Source of the DNA: Ferriphaselus amnicola
GTDB lineage: Bacteria; Pseudomonadota; Gammaproteobacteria; Burkholderiales; Gallionellaceae
Length of the DNA: 64,000 nt
Assembly (NCBI RefSeq): GCF_000974685.2
Contig: NZ_AP018738.1
Coordinates: 992,001 to 1,056,000, forward strand
Direction of reading: 5' to 3'
This document shows positions 17,232 to 24,880 of this stretch, piece by piece. Under the pieces are notes generated by a model. It made no database searches, was not told the DNA's origin, and was given only the letters and a program-made list of their open reading frames with translations. Both the position numbers and the translations under genes were made by a program. Within the stretch, counting starts at the first letter, position 1, and each line of letters begins with the position of its first letter.

Positions 17232-18368
17232 ATGTTCGATTACGAGACACTCAAACTGATCTGGTGGTTGTTGGTTGGCGTGTTGCTGGTGGGCTTTGCC
17301 GTAATGGACGGTCACGACATGGGGATGGGCGCTTTGCTGCCCTTCGTCGCCAAGTCCGACAGCGAACGTCGCGTACTCATCAATAGCGTGGCACCGCACT
17401 GGGATGGTAATCAAGTCTGGTTCATCACTGCAGGTGGTGCCATCTTTGCAGCATGGCCGCTGGTCTATGCCACCGCATTTTCCGGTTTGTACTTTGCCCT
17501 GATGGCCGTGTTGTGGGCGATGTTCTTTCGTCCTGTTGGCTTTGACTTCCGCAGCAAAGTAGCCGATCCGCGCTGGCGAACCGCGTGGGATTGGGGGCTG
17601 TTCGTCGGCTCGGCCATCCCTGCGTTGTTGTTTGGCGTGGCTTTCGGCAACGTACTGCTTGGCGTACCGTTCCACTACGATGACACCATGCGTTCGAGCT
17701 ATACCGGCACGTTCTGGGCATTGCTCAATCCATTCTCCTTACTGGCCGGATTGCTCAGCCTGTCGATGATCGCCTTTCACGGTGCGAACTACCTCATCGT
17801 GCGTACCGAAGGGGTGATCCAGCAACGTGCCAGCCGTGCTGCGTTGATCTGTGGCGGACTGATGGTGGTGGTGTTCGCCGTGTGTGGCGTTCTGGTCGCG
17901 AACATCTCAGGCTATGTGCTGATCTCCGGCCCCGCAGCAGGCGTGATGCAAAGTCCGCTGGATAAAGTGGTGGAGATGCAGGCAGGAGCCTGGTTCGGTA
18001 ACTTTGCCAAAATGCCGCTGCTATGGATCATTCCCGCCCTCGGCTTCATCGGGGCGCTGGCGGGCATGTTCTTTGCAGCGAAACTGAAGGGTGTGTTTGC
18101 ATTCGTTTCCAGTTCGGTAGCGATGTTAGGCGTGATCTTCACCGCTGGGATCGCCATGTTTCCCTTCGTGCTGCCTTCCAGCTCGATGCCCGCGCACAGC
18201 TTGACCGCATGGGATTGCGTATCCAGTCAGCGCACACTGGGCATCATGTTCTGGGTGGCGCTGATCATGACTCCCATCGTGATCGCCTATACCGGCTGGG
18301 CCTACCGCATCATGCGCGGCAAGATCACCGTTGCGCACATCGAAGCTAACGATCATTCACTTTATTAA
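17232..18368 (+). CDS. cydB: Cytochrome bd ubiquinol oxidase subunit II
   Basis: 378 residues, about eight or nine helices. The family start is visible (FDYETLKLIWWLLVGVLLVGFAVMDGHDMGMGALLPF), with the GFAxxDGxDxGxG motif, then NSVAPHWDGNQVWFITAGGAIFAAWP. It begins 2 bases after the cydA stop with GGAG upstream, and is followed 13 bases on by cydX. CydB supports assembly of the three-heme CydAB core. Confidence 0.96.
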   Translation: MFDYETLKLIWWLLVGVLLVGFAVMDGHDMGMGALLPFVAKSDSERRVLINSVAPHWDGNQVWFITAGGAIFAAWPLVYATAFSGLYFALMAVLWAMFFRPVGFDFRSKVADPRWRTAWDWGLFVGSAIPALLFGVAFGNVLLGVPFHYDDTMRSSYTGTFWALLNPFSLLAGLLSLSMIAFHGANYLIVRTEGVIQQRASRAALICGGLMVVVFAVCGVLVANISGYVLISGPAAGVMQSPLDKVVEMQAGAWFGNFAKMPLLWIIPALGFIGALAGMFFAAKLKGVFAFVSSSVAMLGVIFTAGIAMFPFVLPSSSMPAHSLTAWDCVSSQRTLGIMFWVALIMTPIVIAYTGWAYRIMRGKITVAHIEANDHSLY

Positions 18369-18381
18369 GAAAGGGAACATC

Positions 18382-18489
18382 ATGTGGTACTTCGCTTGGG
18401 TACTTGGAGTCTCAGCCGCCGTGATGGTGTCGGTGCTTAATGCTATGTGGTACGAGGCGCAGGAGTGCGCAAAAGAAGAGGCACGTTGA
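18382..18489 (+). CDS. cydX: Cytochrome bd small subunit CydX
   Basis: 35 residues: MWYFAWVLGVSAAVMVSVLN followed by AMWYEAQECAKEEAR. The MWYFxWxLG start and single helix, then an acidic tail, are the CydX/YbgT pattern. AAGGGA precedes the ATG, 13 bases after the cydB stop. CydX is needed for stable heme b/d site formation in other bacteria. It is easily missed because of its length. Confidence 0.92.
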   Translation: MWYFAWVLGVSAAVMVSVLNAMWYEAQECAKEEAR

Positions 18490-18501
18490 TAGGTTGTTAA
18501 G

Positions 18502-18543
18502 CAGCGGCCCAGCGTGCTGGTTGCGCTGGGCCGCTGTGTTTTC
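18502..18543 (+). terminator. Terminator of the cyd operon
   Basis: Perfect 13-bp stem CAGCGGCCCAGCG (18502-18514) with CGCTGGGCCGCTG (18524-18536), 9-base loop, followed by TGTTTTCT. It lies 12 bases after cydX and just before the convergent kinase gene. Confidence 0.85.
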
Positions 18544-18555
18544 TGCGGAACCTCT

Positions 18556-19812
18556 CTAGTGGGGCAAGGGCAAGCTGACTTCGAAACATGCGCCGCCTGT
18601 GTCTCGCGGCAGACAGCGCACTATGCCGCCGTGCCGCTCTGCGATCTGGCGTACCAGCGCCAGTCCAAGACCATGACTCCCTTCCTTTTCGCGGCTCCCC
18701 GCCGGGCGGTAGAACGGTTCGAAGATGCGTTCGCGCTCTTCGGCTGCGATGCCTTTGCCATTGTCGCAGATGCGGATGACGGCGCGTTGCGCGTTCCGCT
18801 CCAATTCCGCTTGCACCGTATCGCCTCCGTGTCGTCGCGCGTTCTCTAGCAGGTTGCGCAGCAGGCGGCGCAACAAGCGCTCGTCACCGTTGAGCGTGAG
18901 CGGCACGGCTTCGTAGCTCGCGTCGTTGCGCGCGCATTCTTCCGCCAGCAGGGCAGCGAGGTCGATCTCGTCGGCGTGCAGCGGTTCGCGCGTCGTGTCC
19001 AGACGGCTGGCGAGCAGGATCTCTTCGATGAGCTGATCCAGCTCGGCGAGGCTTTGGCGCATCTCGGCTTGCAGTTCCGGCACGGGGTGCTCGGCCTGCA
19101 TCTCCAGCGCCAGACGGATGCGCGTCAGCGGCGAGCGCAGTTCGTGCGAGGCGTTGGCCAGCAGTTGTTTGTGCGCGCCGAGTAGCGATTCGATGCGCTC
19201 GGCGGCGAGGTTGAAACTCTTCGCCAGCGAGCTGACTTCGTCGCAGCCGCGTGTCTCGACGCGGGTGTTGAAGTCGCCCGCGCCCAGTGACTCCACCGCC
19301 TGTTTCAATCCCTCCAGCCGTTTGGTCATCCGGCGCGTCATCGGATAGGCGACTAGTGCCACCACCAGTCCGATCAGCGCCAACGTCACGATCAGCGGCA
19401 GCGGGGTGTGCGGGCGGTCGTGCTGCGGCTGCGCCAGCAACCAGCGGCCATCCGGTAGATGCATCGCCCAAGCCGAATCGCGGTCGGGGCGGCGCAGCCA
19501 GTCGTTATCGCGCGCGTCGGCTGCGGGTGGCGGCAAGGCTTCGCCAGTGTGCGCCAGCAAGCGATGGTCGGCGGCATATAAGGAGATGCGCGGCAGCGAA
19601 GGGCGAGCCAGCTTTTCCAGCACGGCCTGCTGCTGCGCATCGGGCGCATCCGGTGTGGGCAGCGCCAGCACGATTACATCGCGCATGGTTTGGAACAGTT
19701 GGTTCTGCGGCGAGTTCTCGCCCTGAAAATGGAAGAACGCGCCCGCCGACACTACCAGTAGCGCCAAGCTGCCGATCACGCCGAGATAGATTTGGAAATA
19801 CAGTTTTTTCAT
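18556..19812 (-). CDS. Two-component sensor histidine kinase, CpxA-like
   Basis: 418 residues. One membrane helix near 8-28, a periplasmic sensor of about 105 residues, a second helix near 137-157, a HAMP linker, then the H-box ANASHELRSPLTRIRLALE with phospho-accepting His223. The ATPase part has N-box RNLLENARRHG, G1 DNGKGI, F-box IFEPFYR and G2 HGLGLALV. It overlaps the response-regulator gene by 4 bases and is the downstream member of the pair. With a Spy/CpxP-like gene upstream, an envelope-stress or metal signal is likely (inference). Confidence 0.9.
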   Translation of the reverse strand: MKKLYFQIYLGVIGSLALLVVSAGAFFHFQGENSPQNQLFQTMRDVIVLALPTPDAPDAQQQAVLEKLARPSLPRISLYAADHRLLAHTGEALPPPAADARDNDWLRRPDRDSAWAMHLPDGRWLLAQPQHDRPHTPLPLIVTLALIGLVVALVAYPMTRRMTKRLEGLKQAVESLGAGDFNTRVETRGCDEVSSLAKSFNLAAERIESLLGAHKQLLANASHELRSPLTRIRLALEMQAEHPVPELQAEMRQSLAELDQLIEEILLASRLDTTREPLHADEIDLAALLAEECARNDASYEAVPLTLNGDERLLRRLLRNLLENARRHGGDTVQAELERNAQRAVIRICDNGKGIAAEERERIFEPFYRPAGSREKEGSHGLGLALVRQIAERHGGIVRCLPRDTGGACFEVSLPLPH

Positions 19813-20510
19813 GCGCCGCGCTCCTGTTCGTCCTGACTGCGGGCGAACACATAGCCTGCGCCACGCAAGGTGAGGATGCGGCGCGGATGCTTGGGATCGT
19901 CTTCGACGGCCGCGCGTATGCGCGAGATGTGTACGTCGATGGTGCGGTCGAAGGCTTCCAGCGGCTCGCCCTTCACTGCATCCAGCAACTGTTCGCGGCT
20001 CATCACTCGGCCCGGTCGTTCGGCCAGCGCGAGTAGCAGGTCGAACTGGTACGAAGTCATCTCGCAGGGCTTGCCATCCACCCGCACCAGCCGCGCGCCA
20101 CGGTCGATCTCCAGCCTGCCGAAGCGCAGCACATCGCTGTTGCTCGGCGTACCGCGTCGCAAGATGGCCTTGAGTCTAGCCAGCAACTCGCGCGGCTCGA
20201 ACGGCTTGGGCAGATAATCATCCGCGCCCATCTCCAAGCCGAGAATGCGATCCATCGCCTCGCCACGCGCGGTCAACATCAGCACCGGAATGGAGGAGAA
20301 CACGCGCAACTGGCGGCACGCATCCAGCCCGTCGCCATCCGGCAACATCAAATCCAGCACCAGCGCGTCGAACGACGCTTGCTTCAACGCGAGCAGGCCG
20401 GGCGCGATAGCATGGCGCGCCGCCACGCTGTAACCGGCATTGCCCAGATACTGCTGCAACATGGCGCACAAGCGTTCGTCGTCGTCGATGATGAGGATGC
20501 GATGGTTCAT
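19809..20510 (-). CDS. OmpR/CpxR-family response regulator
   Basis: 233 residues from ATG 20510, preferred over TTG 20522 because GGAG lies 6 bases before it. The receiver has acidic pocket residues Asp9-Asp11, phosphorylation site Asp53 (LVLDLMLPDGDG), Thr in MLTARG and Lys in LPKPFEPREL. The C-terminal winged helix is of OmpR type (DRTIDVHISRIRAAVEDDPKHPRRILTLRGAGYVF). Cognate kinase is the overlapping downstream gene. A terminator-like hairpin separates it from the upstream Spy-like gene. Confidence 0.92.
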   Translation of the reverse strand: MNHRILIIDDDERLCAMLQQYLGNAGYSVAARHAIAPGLLALKQASFDALVLDLMLPDGDGLDACRQLRVFSSIPVLMLTARGEAMDRILGLEMGADDYLPKPFEPRELLARLKAILRRGTPSNSDVLRFGRLEIDRGARLVRVDGKPCEMTSYQFDLLLALAERPGRVMSREQLLDAVKGEPLEAFDRTIDVHISRIRAAVEDDPKHPRRILTLRGAGYVFARSQDEQERGA

Positions 20511-20520
20511 GTGAGACTCC

Positions 20521-20564
20521 AAAAACGATGCCCCGCATCATACCAAGTGGCATGGATGCGGGGC
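20521..20564 (-). terminator. Terminator or attenuator between the Spy-like gene and the regulator gene
   Basis: On the minus strand GCCCCGCATC (20564-20555), a 15-base loop, GATGCGGGGC (20539-20530), then ATCG and TTTTT (20525-20521). It lies 12 bases after the Spy-like stop. The regulator's ribosome site starts immediately after the T-run, so regulator and kinase would depend on read-through or on a promoter inside the Spy-like gene. Confidence 0.75.
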
Positions 20565-20575
20565 GAACGACGTGT

Positions 20576-21169
20576 TTAACCGTGATGCATCCAGCCGTGG
20601 CGCGACTCCATCTTCTCAGCCAACTTGGCGCGTTGCTCCGGAGTCAGCACCTCGGCGACCTCTTGCATGGTCTGCGTTGCCAGCTTGCTCGCCTCGTCGG
20701 TCAGCTTGATCTGCTCAGCACGCAACGCCTCGATAGCTACTTTGTCTAGGCTCGCCGCCGACATCAGTTTGCGCATCTGCACATGATTGTCGCGTAGCTT
20801 CTCGGCCAGTGGTGCGCCTTTCTCCAACGAAGCCTTCACGATGCCGGAAGCCTTGGCTTTCTGCGCATCGTTCGCCTTCACCTCATCCAGCAGATGCTGC
20901 ATGCGCTTGTCCGCGAACTTGCTCGCCAGCTCTACATTCAGCGGCTTGCCGGACATGAACGCTTGCGGTCCGCCATGCCCCATGCCCAGCTCGCAGGCAT
21001 ACGACTTGCCCGCAAAGAAACCTAAGCCGAATACCAGCATGACACCGAGTATCTTGCCGAAACAGCGACCGCGATGCCCGCCATGGCAATGACGCTCATC
21101 CCGCTGACTACCGCAGCAGCGGCTCTTGCTTTCGTTATTGGAATCTTGATGGGTGGTTTGTTCGCTCAT
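20576..21169 (-). CDS. Spy/CpxP-family periplasmic LTXXQ protein with membrane anchor
   Basis: 197 residues from ATG 21169 (AAGGAG upstream). A Cys/His-rich cytoplasmic start (SRCCGSQRDERHCHGGHRGRC) precedes one hydrophobic helix (ILGVMLVFGLGFFAG), so it is probably a membrane-tethered rather than cleaved protein. The rest is helical with the family motif LTPEQRAKLAEKME near the end. Spy/CpxP proteins are envelope chaperones or metal sensors that restrain CpxA-type kinases; the kinase and regulator downstream fit this. The CC...HCHGGH cluster suggests metal binding and is unusual for the family. Confidence 0.8.
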   Translation of the reverse strand: MSEQTTHQDSNNESKSRCCGSQRDERHCHGGHRGRCFGKILGVMLVFGLGFFAGKSYACELGMGHGGPQAFMSGKPLNVELASKFADKRMQHLLDEVKANDAQKAKASGIVKASLEKGAPLAEKLRDNHVQMRKLMSAASLDKVAIEALRAEQIKLTDEASKLATQTMQEVAEVLTPEQRAKLAEKMESRHGWMHHG

Positions 21170-21269
21170 GTCGTTCTCCTTGATGGTTGACACCGCACCG
21201 TGTGTGGCGGCTGGGTGCTACTTTATGAGCCGCGCGTTGCTGCCGTTTGTGGGGAAGGTAAAGATTTGT

Positions 21270-21300
21270 GTAGGAGCGCGCTCACAAACGAGCTGAGGAG
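21270..21300 (+). repeat. GTAG-headed REP-like element
   Basis: GTAG at 21270-21273 directly followed by the palindrome GAGCGCGCTC (21274-21283) and then GAGC-rich sequence. A GTAG/GGAG head followed by a hairpin is the layout of REP sequences mobilised by RAYT transposases, and a RAYT remnant lies about 0.6 kb away. The minus strand at about 2577-2560 (inside draT) has a second GTAGGAG word with a GGCG-ACAA-CGCC hairpin. Confidence 0.4.
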
Positions 21301-21367
21301 CGAGGTTGTCCCACTGTGGCATAGGAGTCGGTGGGATTCCTGCCAGACGAATCTGGGGCAAACAAGT

Positions 21368-21805
21368 TTAGGCAGAGGGCACGTTGCCTAGACAAACTTC
21401 GGCGCTCAAGCGATCAAGGTTCTGCTCGTTGGCGGGTTCCAGAATGTGGCGCATCGCGTTGGCGAACGAGGCATCGGCAAACACCTGTTCCCAATGCACC
21501 AAGGTACCCTCGGCGGAAGGTTCCAGTGTGATGGTGAGGGTGAAGTGGGGCAGACAGGTGTGCTGGATGACGACTTGTCGGTCAGCTTCGATGCTGAGGA
21601 AGACAGATTCGTTGGGATACTCCTTGCCGTCCGGGCCGATCATATCGAACAACCACCGGCCACCAGCTCGAAACTCGAACACGTCAAAGCGATTCGAGAA
21701 TCCGCTCGGTCCCCACCAACGGGCGAGACGGGCAGGGTCTTGCATGGCGGCAAAGACGGCGGAAGGTGTGGCGTGTAGCTTGCGGGTGTTAGTGAAGGTG
21801 TTCAT
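21368..21805 (-). CDS. SRPBCC (AHSA1-like) domain protein
   Basis: 145 residues. The START-like helix-grip fold is readable from TRKLHATPSAVFAAMQDPARLARWWGPSGFSNRF, the usual AHSA1/polyketide-cyclase opening with the WWGP motif, then VFEFRAGGRWLFDMIGPDGKEYPN and the closing FADASFANAMRHILEPANEQNLDRL. Such single-domain proteins bind small hydrophobic ligands; no function can be assigned. It is transcribed alone on the minus strand. Confidence 0.85.
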   Translation of the reverse strand: MNTFTNTRKLHATPSAVFAAMQDPARLARWWGPSGFSNRFDVFEFRAGGRWLFDMIGPDGKEYPNESVFLSIEADRQVVIQHTCLPHFTLTITLEPSAEGTLVHWEQVFADASFANAMRHILEPANEQNLDRLSAEVCLGNVPSA

Positions 21806-21866
21806 GGGTGCGATTCTAGTTTAGAAAGCCTGGGAAAGCTGGGACGGACGACGGTATTCGCAGGCA

Positions 21867-22061
21867 TCACTCCGTAAAAAGTTCGTCAGCCACCGGCTCG
21901 GCCGCCTTGCGAGGTCGCCCGGACATGCCCGGCGTGGCACGCCTGCCGATCGCCTTTGCCCCCTGCGCAACCAAACGTTCATTACCTAGTGCGAAATTAC
22001 CATTGCTTGCGCGCCGGATCTCATCAACCAGCCCAGGCTCCAACTCACTTCGGAAATATTG
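21867..22061 (-). pseudogene. C-terminal remnant of a REP-associated tyrosine transposase (RAYT)
   Basis: Minus-strand reading gives YFRSELEPGLVDEIRRASNG then NFALGNERLVAQGAKAIGRR and TPGMSGRPRK, ending at TGA 21869-21867. This is the well-conserved end of Y1/RAYT transposases (YRxLFRxxLDPxLxxEIRxATNGxxxLGxERF...LGRRVTPGxxGRPRK). The frame runs back only to the stop of the hydroxylase gene (22062-22064), so the catalytic HUH and Tyr parts are gone. The join lies exactly at the hydroxylase stop, which marks a rearrangement point. Confidence 0.75.
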
Positions 22062-22784
22062 TCATGACTTCTTATTCACATCCTTATAAGCCAACATGTC
22101 GAGTAGGTACTCCTCTTTCTCAGGAGTGAAACCACACGTATGGACCCATTCTTTAGGATTCTCGTAGGTTCCGAATAACATGTCCCACCACACGATGTCG
22201 CCGTAATTGTTTTTGTGGCGATCGAATTGATGGTGGATCCGATGCATTTCTGGGCGCTGGAACAGGTAGCCAACCCATTGCGGAGTCTTTACATTGGTGT
22301 GATAGAAAAACTCACCAATGGCAGTACAGAACGTATAGATCGCCCCCGCTTCGATTGACAGGCCAAGTAAGGTATATACCAATAGACTACCAAGAATGGA
22401 GTTAACAACCATCTCACCAGGATGCTTATAGAAGGAAGTGATAACCTCAAGGCGTTGTGGACTATGGTGGATCTGATGAAAGCCGACCCACAGAAAGTCA
22501 ACTTCATGACGCCATCTATGCCACCAATAAAACACAAACGTAGCGATAAAGTACGCGATGCAGCCGCCGACAGCAGGTGAAACATAATTCGACAAGTTAA
22601 AGACTGCCCAAGAAGAGAACCAAATCTCCCAGGTGTAGCCCGCCAGAATCACCACGCCAAGTTGAACTGCATTGATAAGCAAGACTCTGACTGGCCACGT
22701 CTTCACATGGGGCAGCTTCCAACCAGGGATCATTCTTTCTAAGACATAACAACCTACGAATATGGCCAATATGATCTTGAGCAT
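22062..22784 (-). CDS. Fatty acid hydroxylase/sterol desaturase-family protein
   Basis: 240 residues with several membrane segments. The eight-His di-iron pattern is present as HRWRH, HQIHH (GFHQIHHSPQRLEVITSFYKHP) and HRIHHQFDRH. These integral-membrane enzymes hydroxylate or desaturate lipid chains using O2; the substrate is unknown. Composition is clearly A+T-richer than the flanking core genes. It starts about 60 bases from an attC site whose asymmetry suggests the array reads in the same (minus) direction, so it is probably a gene-cassette gene. Its own 3' attC is missing, replaced by the transposase remnant. Confidence 0.85.
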   Translation of the reverse strand: MLKIILAIFVGCYVLERMIPGWKLPHVKTWPVRVLLINAVQLGVVILAGYTWEIWFSSWAVFNLSNYVSPAVGGCIAYFIATFVFYWWHRWRHEVDFLWVGFHQIHHSPQRLEVITSFYKHPGEMVVNSILGSLLVYTLLGLSIEAGAIYTFCTAIGEFFYHTNVKTPQWVGYLFQRPEMHRIHHQFDRHKNNYGDIVWWDMLFGTYENPKEWVHTCGFTPEKEEYLLDMLAYKDVNKKS

Positions 22785-22842
22785 AGATTTTCCTAAAGGG
22801 GTAGGGCGGCAAGTAACAGGCTAGGGCTCGGACTCATTAGGT

Positions 22843-22954
22843 GCCCAACGTTTGAGCTAACCGGACCGTTGCGGCGTGAGGCTAAAGGCCCAGAATGAAA
22901 TGGCGGGCCTTTGGCCGCACGCCGCAATGGGTCCGGTTGAGCGAATGGTTAGGC
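22843..22954 (-). repeat. Integron attC recombination site
   Basis: Plus-strand ends are GCCCAAC (22843-22849) and GTTAGGC (22948-22954), matching RYYYAAC and GTTRRRY. Inside, CCGGACC near 22860 pairs with GGTCCGG near 22939, then TTGCGGCGTG with CACGCCGCAA, and GGCTAAAGGCCC with GGGCCTTTGGCC, giving a long imperfect hairpin as attC bottom strands fold. The right inner arm has one extra base (CTCAACC against CTAACC), which marks it as L'' and means the array reads on the minus strand. Total length 112. Confidence 0.85.
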
Positions 22955-22971
22955 CGCATTGCATTGAATTT

Positions 22972-23340
22972 TTATTGAAGCGTGGTGAAGAGCCCGTGAA
23001 CCAAGTGTTGCACTTGAATTCGAATTCCGGCCGGTGCTGCAATGTGCGATGGCGCCAAAAGACTGCGCCAAGGCTGAACGAAAGAGCGGCCCACACTACA
23101 GCAAGAAGTGCGGCGGAGCAACAAGGGCCGCGCCGACAGACTGATTGCGCGGCGCAGCGCGCCGGCGCGAAGCGCCAACGACGAACTGGCATAGGGCAGC
23201 GCCAATGAAGCGGGCGATGCTGGAAACGCACCGGCGTTGAACCTTCTTTGCTTCGATGGTTGACCGAAGCGCCCAAAGTACCTTTCGGGAACCGAAGGTG
23301 CCGCCGAAGCGCTTGAGGAGAAAAGCAAAACGGATTGCAT
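22972..23340 (-). CDS. Orphan ORF filling a gene cassette
   Basis: 122 residues, ATG at 23340, no recognised family and no good ribosome site. It lies wholly between the half attC at 23429 and the attC at 22843-22954, and stops 18 bases before the R'' core, the usual layout of a cassette gene and its attC. The product is rich in Ser, Ala, Arg and Leu with no clear domain, so it may be non-coding. Other frames here (22876-23208 plus, 22857-23276 minus) run into the attC and are less likely. The whole 475-base cassette could also be a non-coding one. Confidence 0.35.
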   Translation of the reverse strand: MQSVLLFSSSASAAPSVPERYFGRFGQPSKQRRFNAGAFPASPASLALPYASSSLALRAGALRRAISLSARPLLLRRTSCCSVGRSFVQPWRSLLAPSHIAAPAGIRIQVQHLVHGLFTTLQ

Positions 23341-23428
23341 TGAAACTGAGGCCTAGGATCTGGCGGGCGTGACAGGTGCAGCAGATGTATTCAAAGCTGA
23401 GCTGCGATTTGCGACGGCGTTCAAAGTA

Positions 23429-23445
23429 TGCGGCCTAACGAATGA
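23429..23445 (-). repeat. Half attC site abutting the insertion sequence
   Basis: GCGGCCTAACGAATGA: read on the minus strand this ends in GTTAGGCCGC, the R' core of an attC, and GTTAGGC CGCAT closely matches the other end of the same cassette at 22948. The remaining arm of this attC is not found on the far side of the insertion sequence, so the site is truncated or was altered after insertion. Confidence 0.6.
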
Positions 23446-23552
23446 AAGGGACTTCCCCGTCCCGAAGGAGCGGTGAAGTTACCGCGAACGGCATCAAAAG
23501 TGCCAAGATGGAAATGGACGTTTTCATCTAAACCGAACAGGAGGGGAAAGTC

Positions 23553-24578
23553 ATGAGCATTATCACGATTGGGATCGATCTTGCCAAGAATGTTTTTGCA
23601 GTTCATGGCGTTAATGAGGCTGGACGAGCCGAGTTGGTCAAGCCGAAGGTGTCGCGAGATCAGTTGTTGCCACTGATTGCCCAGTTGCCGCCATGCGTGA
23701 TCGGCATGGAAGCCTGCACGGGCGCGCATCACTGGGCGCGGCAGTTCCGGCAGTTTGGTCACACCGTGCGGCTGATTGCGCCGAAGTTCGTCACGCCGTA
23801 CCGGATGAGCGGGAAGCGCGGCAAGAATGATGCGGCGGATGCTGCCGCCATCTGCGAAGCCGTCACCCGCCCACAGATGCGATTTGTGCCGATCAAGGAC
23901 GAACACCAGCAAGCCACCCTTACCCTGCACCGCACCCGGCAGGGGTTCGTCGAAGAACGGACCGCGTTGTACAACCGGATACGCGGATTGATTGCCGAGT
24001 TCGGCATCATCCTGCCGCAAAAGGTCGAACGCCTGCGGCGAGAGATCGGTGCACATCTGGAAGACCTACCAAGCTGGGCCAACCGCTGTGTGGGCGACAT
24101 GCTTGAGCACGCCGACCGGCTGGACGAACGCATCCACGAATACGACCGCGCCATGGCCGAATCGGCACGCGCAGACGACCGCTGCCGCCGCCTGATGCAA
24201 CTGCCGGGCATCGGCCCGACCAGCGCCACTGCACTTGTCGCCAGCATCGGTCACGGCCACGACTTCAAGCATGGCCGCCAGTTGGCGGCTTGGCTCGGTC
24301 TGGTTCCCGGCCAATACAGCAGCGGCGGCAAAGCTAGGCTCGGACGCATCACCAAAGCCGGCGACGGCTACCTGCGAAGTTTACTGGTGCTGGGTGCGCG
24401 CGCCGTGCTCAACAGCCTCGGAGACAAACAAGATCGCCACAGTCGCTGGGCCAGAGCCCTCGTCGAGCGACGTGGCTACTGGCGCGCCACCATTGCCATC
24501 GCCGCCAAGAATGCCCGACTGTGCTGGGCGGTGCTGACCTACGGCGAAGCGTTCCGGCTCACCGCCGATGCAGCCTGA
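23553..24578 (+). CDS. IS110-family (DEDD) transposase, IS1111 subgroup
   Basis: 341 residues, AGGAGGGG upstream of the ATG. The N-terminal RuvC-like DEDD domain is seen in TIGIDLAKNVFAVHGV (first Asp), GMEACTGAHHW (Glu) and KRGKNDAADAAAI (final acidic pair). The C-terminal transposase_20 domain has LMQLPGIGPTSATALVASIG and FKHGRQLAAWLGLVPGQYSSGGKARLGRITKAGDGYLRSLLV, with the conserved catalytic Ser in the SSGGK region. The frame is complete and looks functional. Its enzyme type uses an RNA guide encoded by the element. Confidence 0.93.
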   Translation: MSIITIGIDLAKNVFAVHGVNEAGRAELVKPKVSRDQLLPLIAQLPPCVIGMEACTGAHHWARQFRQFGHTVRLIAPKFVTPYRMSGKRGKNDAADAAAICEAVTRPQMRFVPIKDEHQQATLTLHRTRQGFVEERTALYNRIRGLIAEFGIILPQKVERLRREIGAHLEDLPSWANRCVGDMLEHADRLDERIHEYDRAMAESARADDRCRRLMQLPGIGPTSATALVASIGHGHDFKHGRQLAAWLGLVPGQYSSGGKARLGRITKAGDGYLRSLLVLGARAVLNSLGDKQDRHSRWARALVERRGYWRATIAIAAKNARLCWAVLTYGEAFRLTADAA

Positions 24579-24599
24579 ACGGCCAGCAAAAACCGACTA

Positions 24600-24880
24600 T
24601 AGCAAAGGGAGGAAACGAATCACGGCAGGACGAACGTCGATGATGTGAGCGGGTTGGACCCGCGCGGGGTGAACCTGATCAATTTACAGGGGAGATACAC
24701 AAACCCGGCTAACGAATGAGGCCCCCGCGCGCGTCTTTCATCAGGGTCCGAGCAATAGGCTCAACATGACCGGTTGTAGTTTGGCAGTCCTTCACCACCT
24801 CGCATCGGCAACGAAAGTCAGCAAACGTGATCAAGAGAACAGTAGAGACAAAAACCTAAAGACCAACCGGTCAGTTGCAA
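24600..24880 (+). ncRNA. Probable guide RNA (seekRNA/bridge RNA) region of the IS
   Basis: The long noncoding stretch 3' of the transposase gene is where IS1111-type elements encode their guide RNA. It contains CTAACGAATGA at 24709-24719, an exact 11-base copy of the sequence at the IS-attC junction (23435-23445). That is what a target-binding loop would need. Ends and folding were not computed; the span given is the whole noncoding part. Confidence 0.5.

Noticed and set aside
23421-24056. 211-codon minus-strand frame across the left end of the IS
   Set aside because: It is antisense to the transposase gene and spans the IS boundary; no domain is seen.
24700-24800. Second arm of the half attC directly after the transposase gene
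   Set aside because: The CTAACGAATGA string here lies inside the IS as bounded by its inverted repeats, and no GTTRRRY end or complementary arm follows, so it is read as guide-RNA sequence instead.
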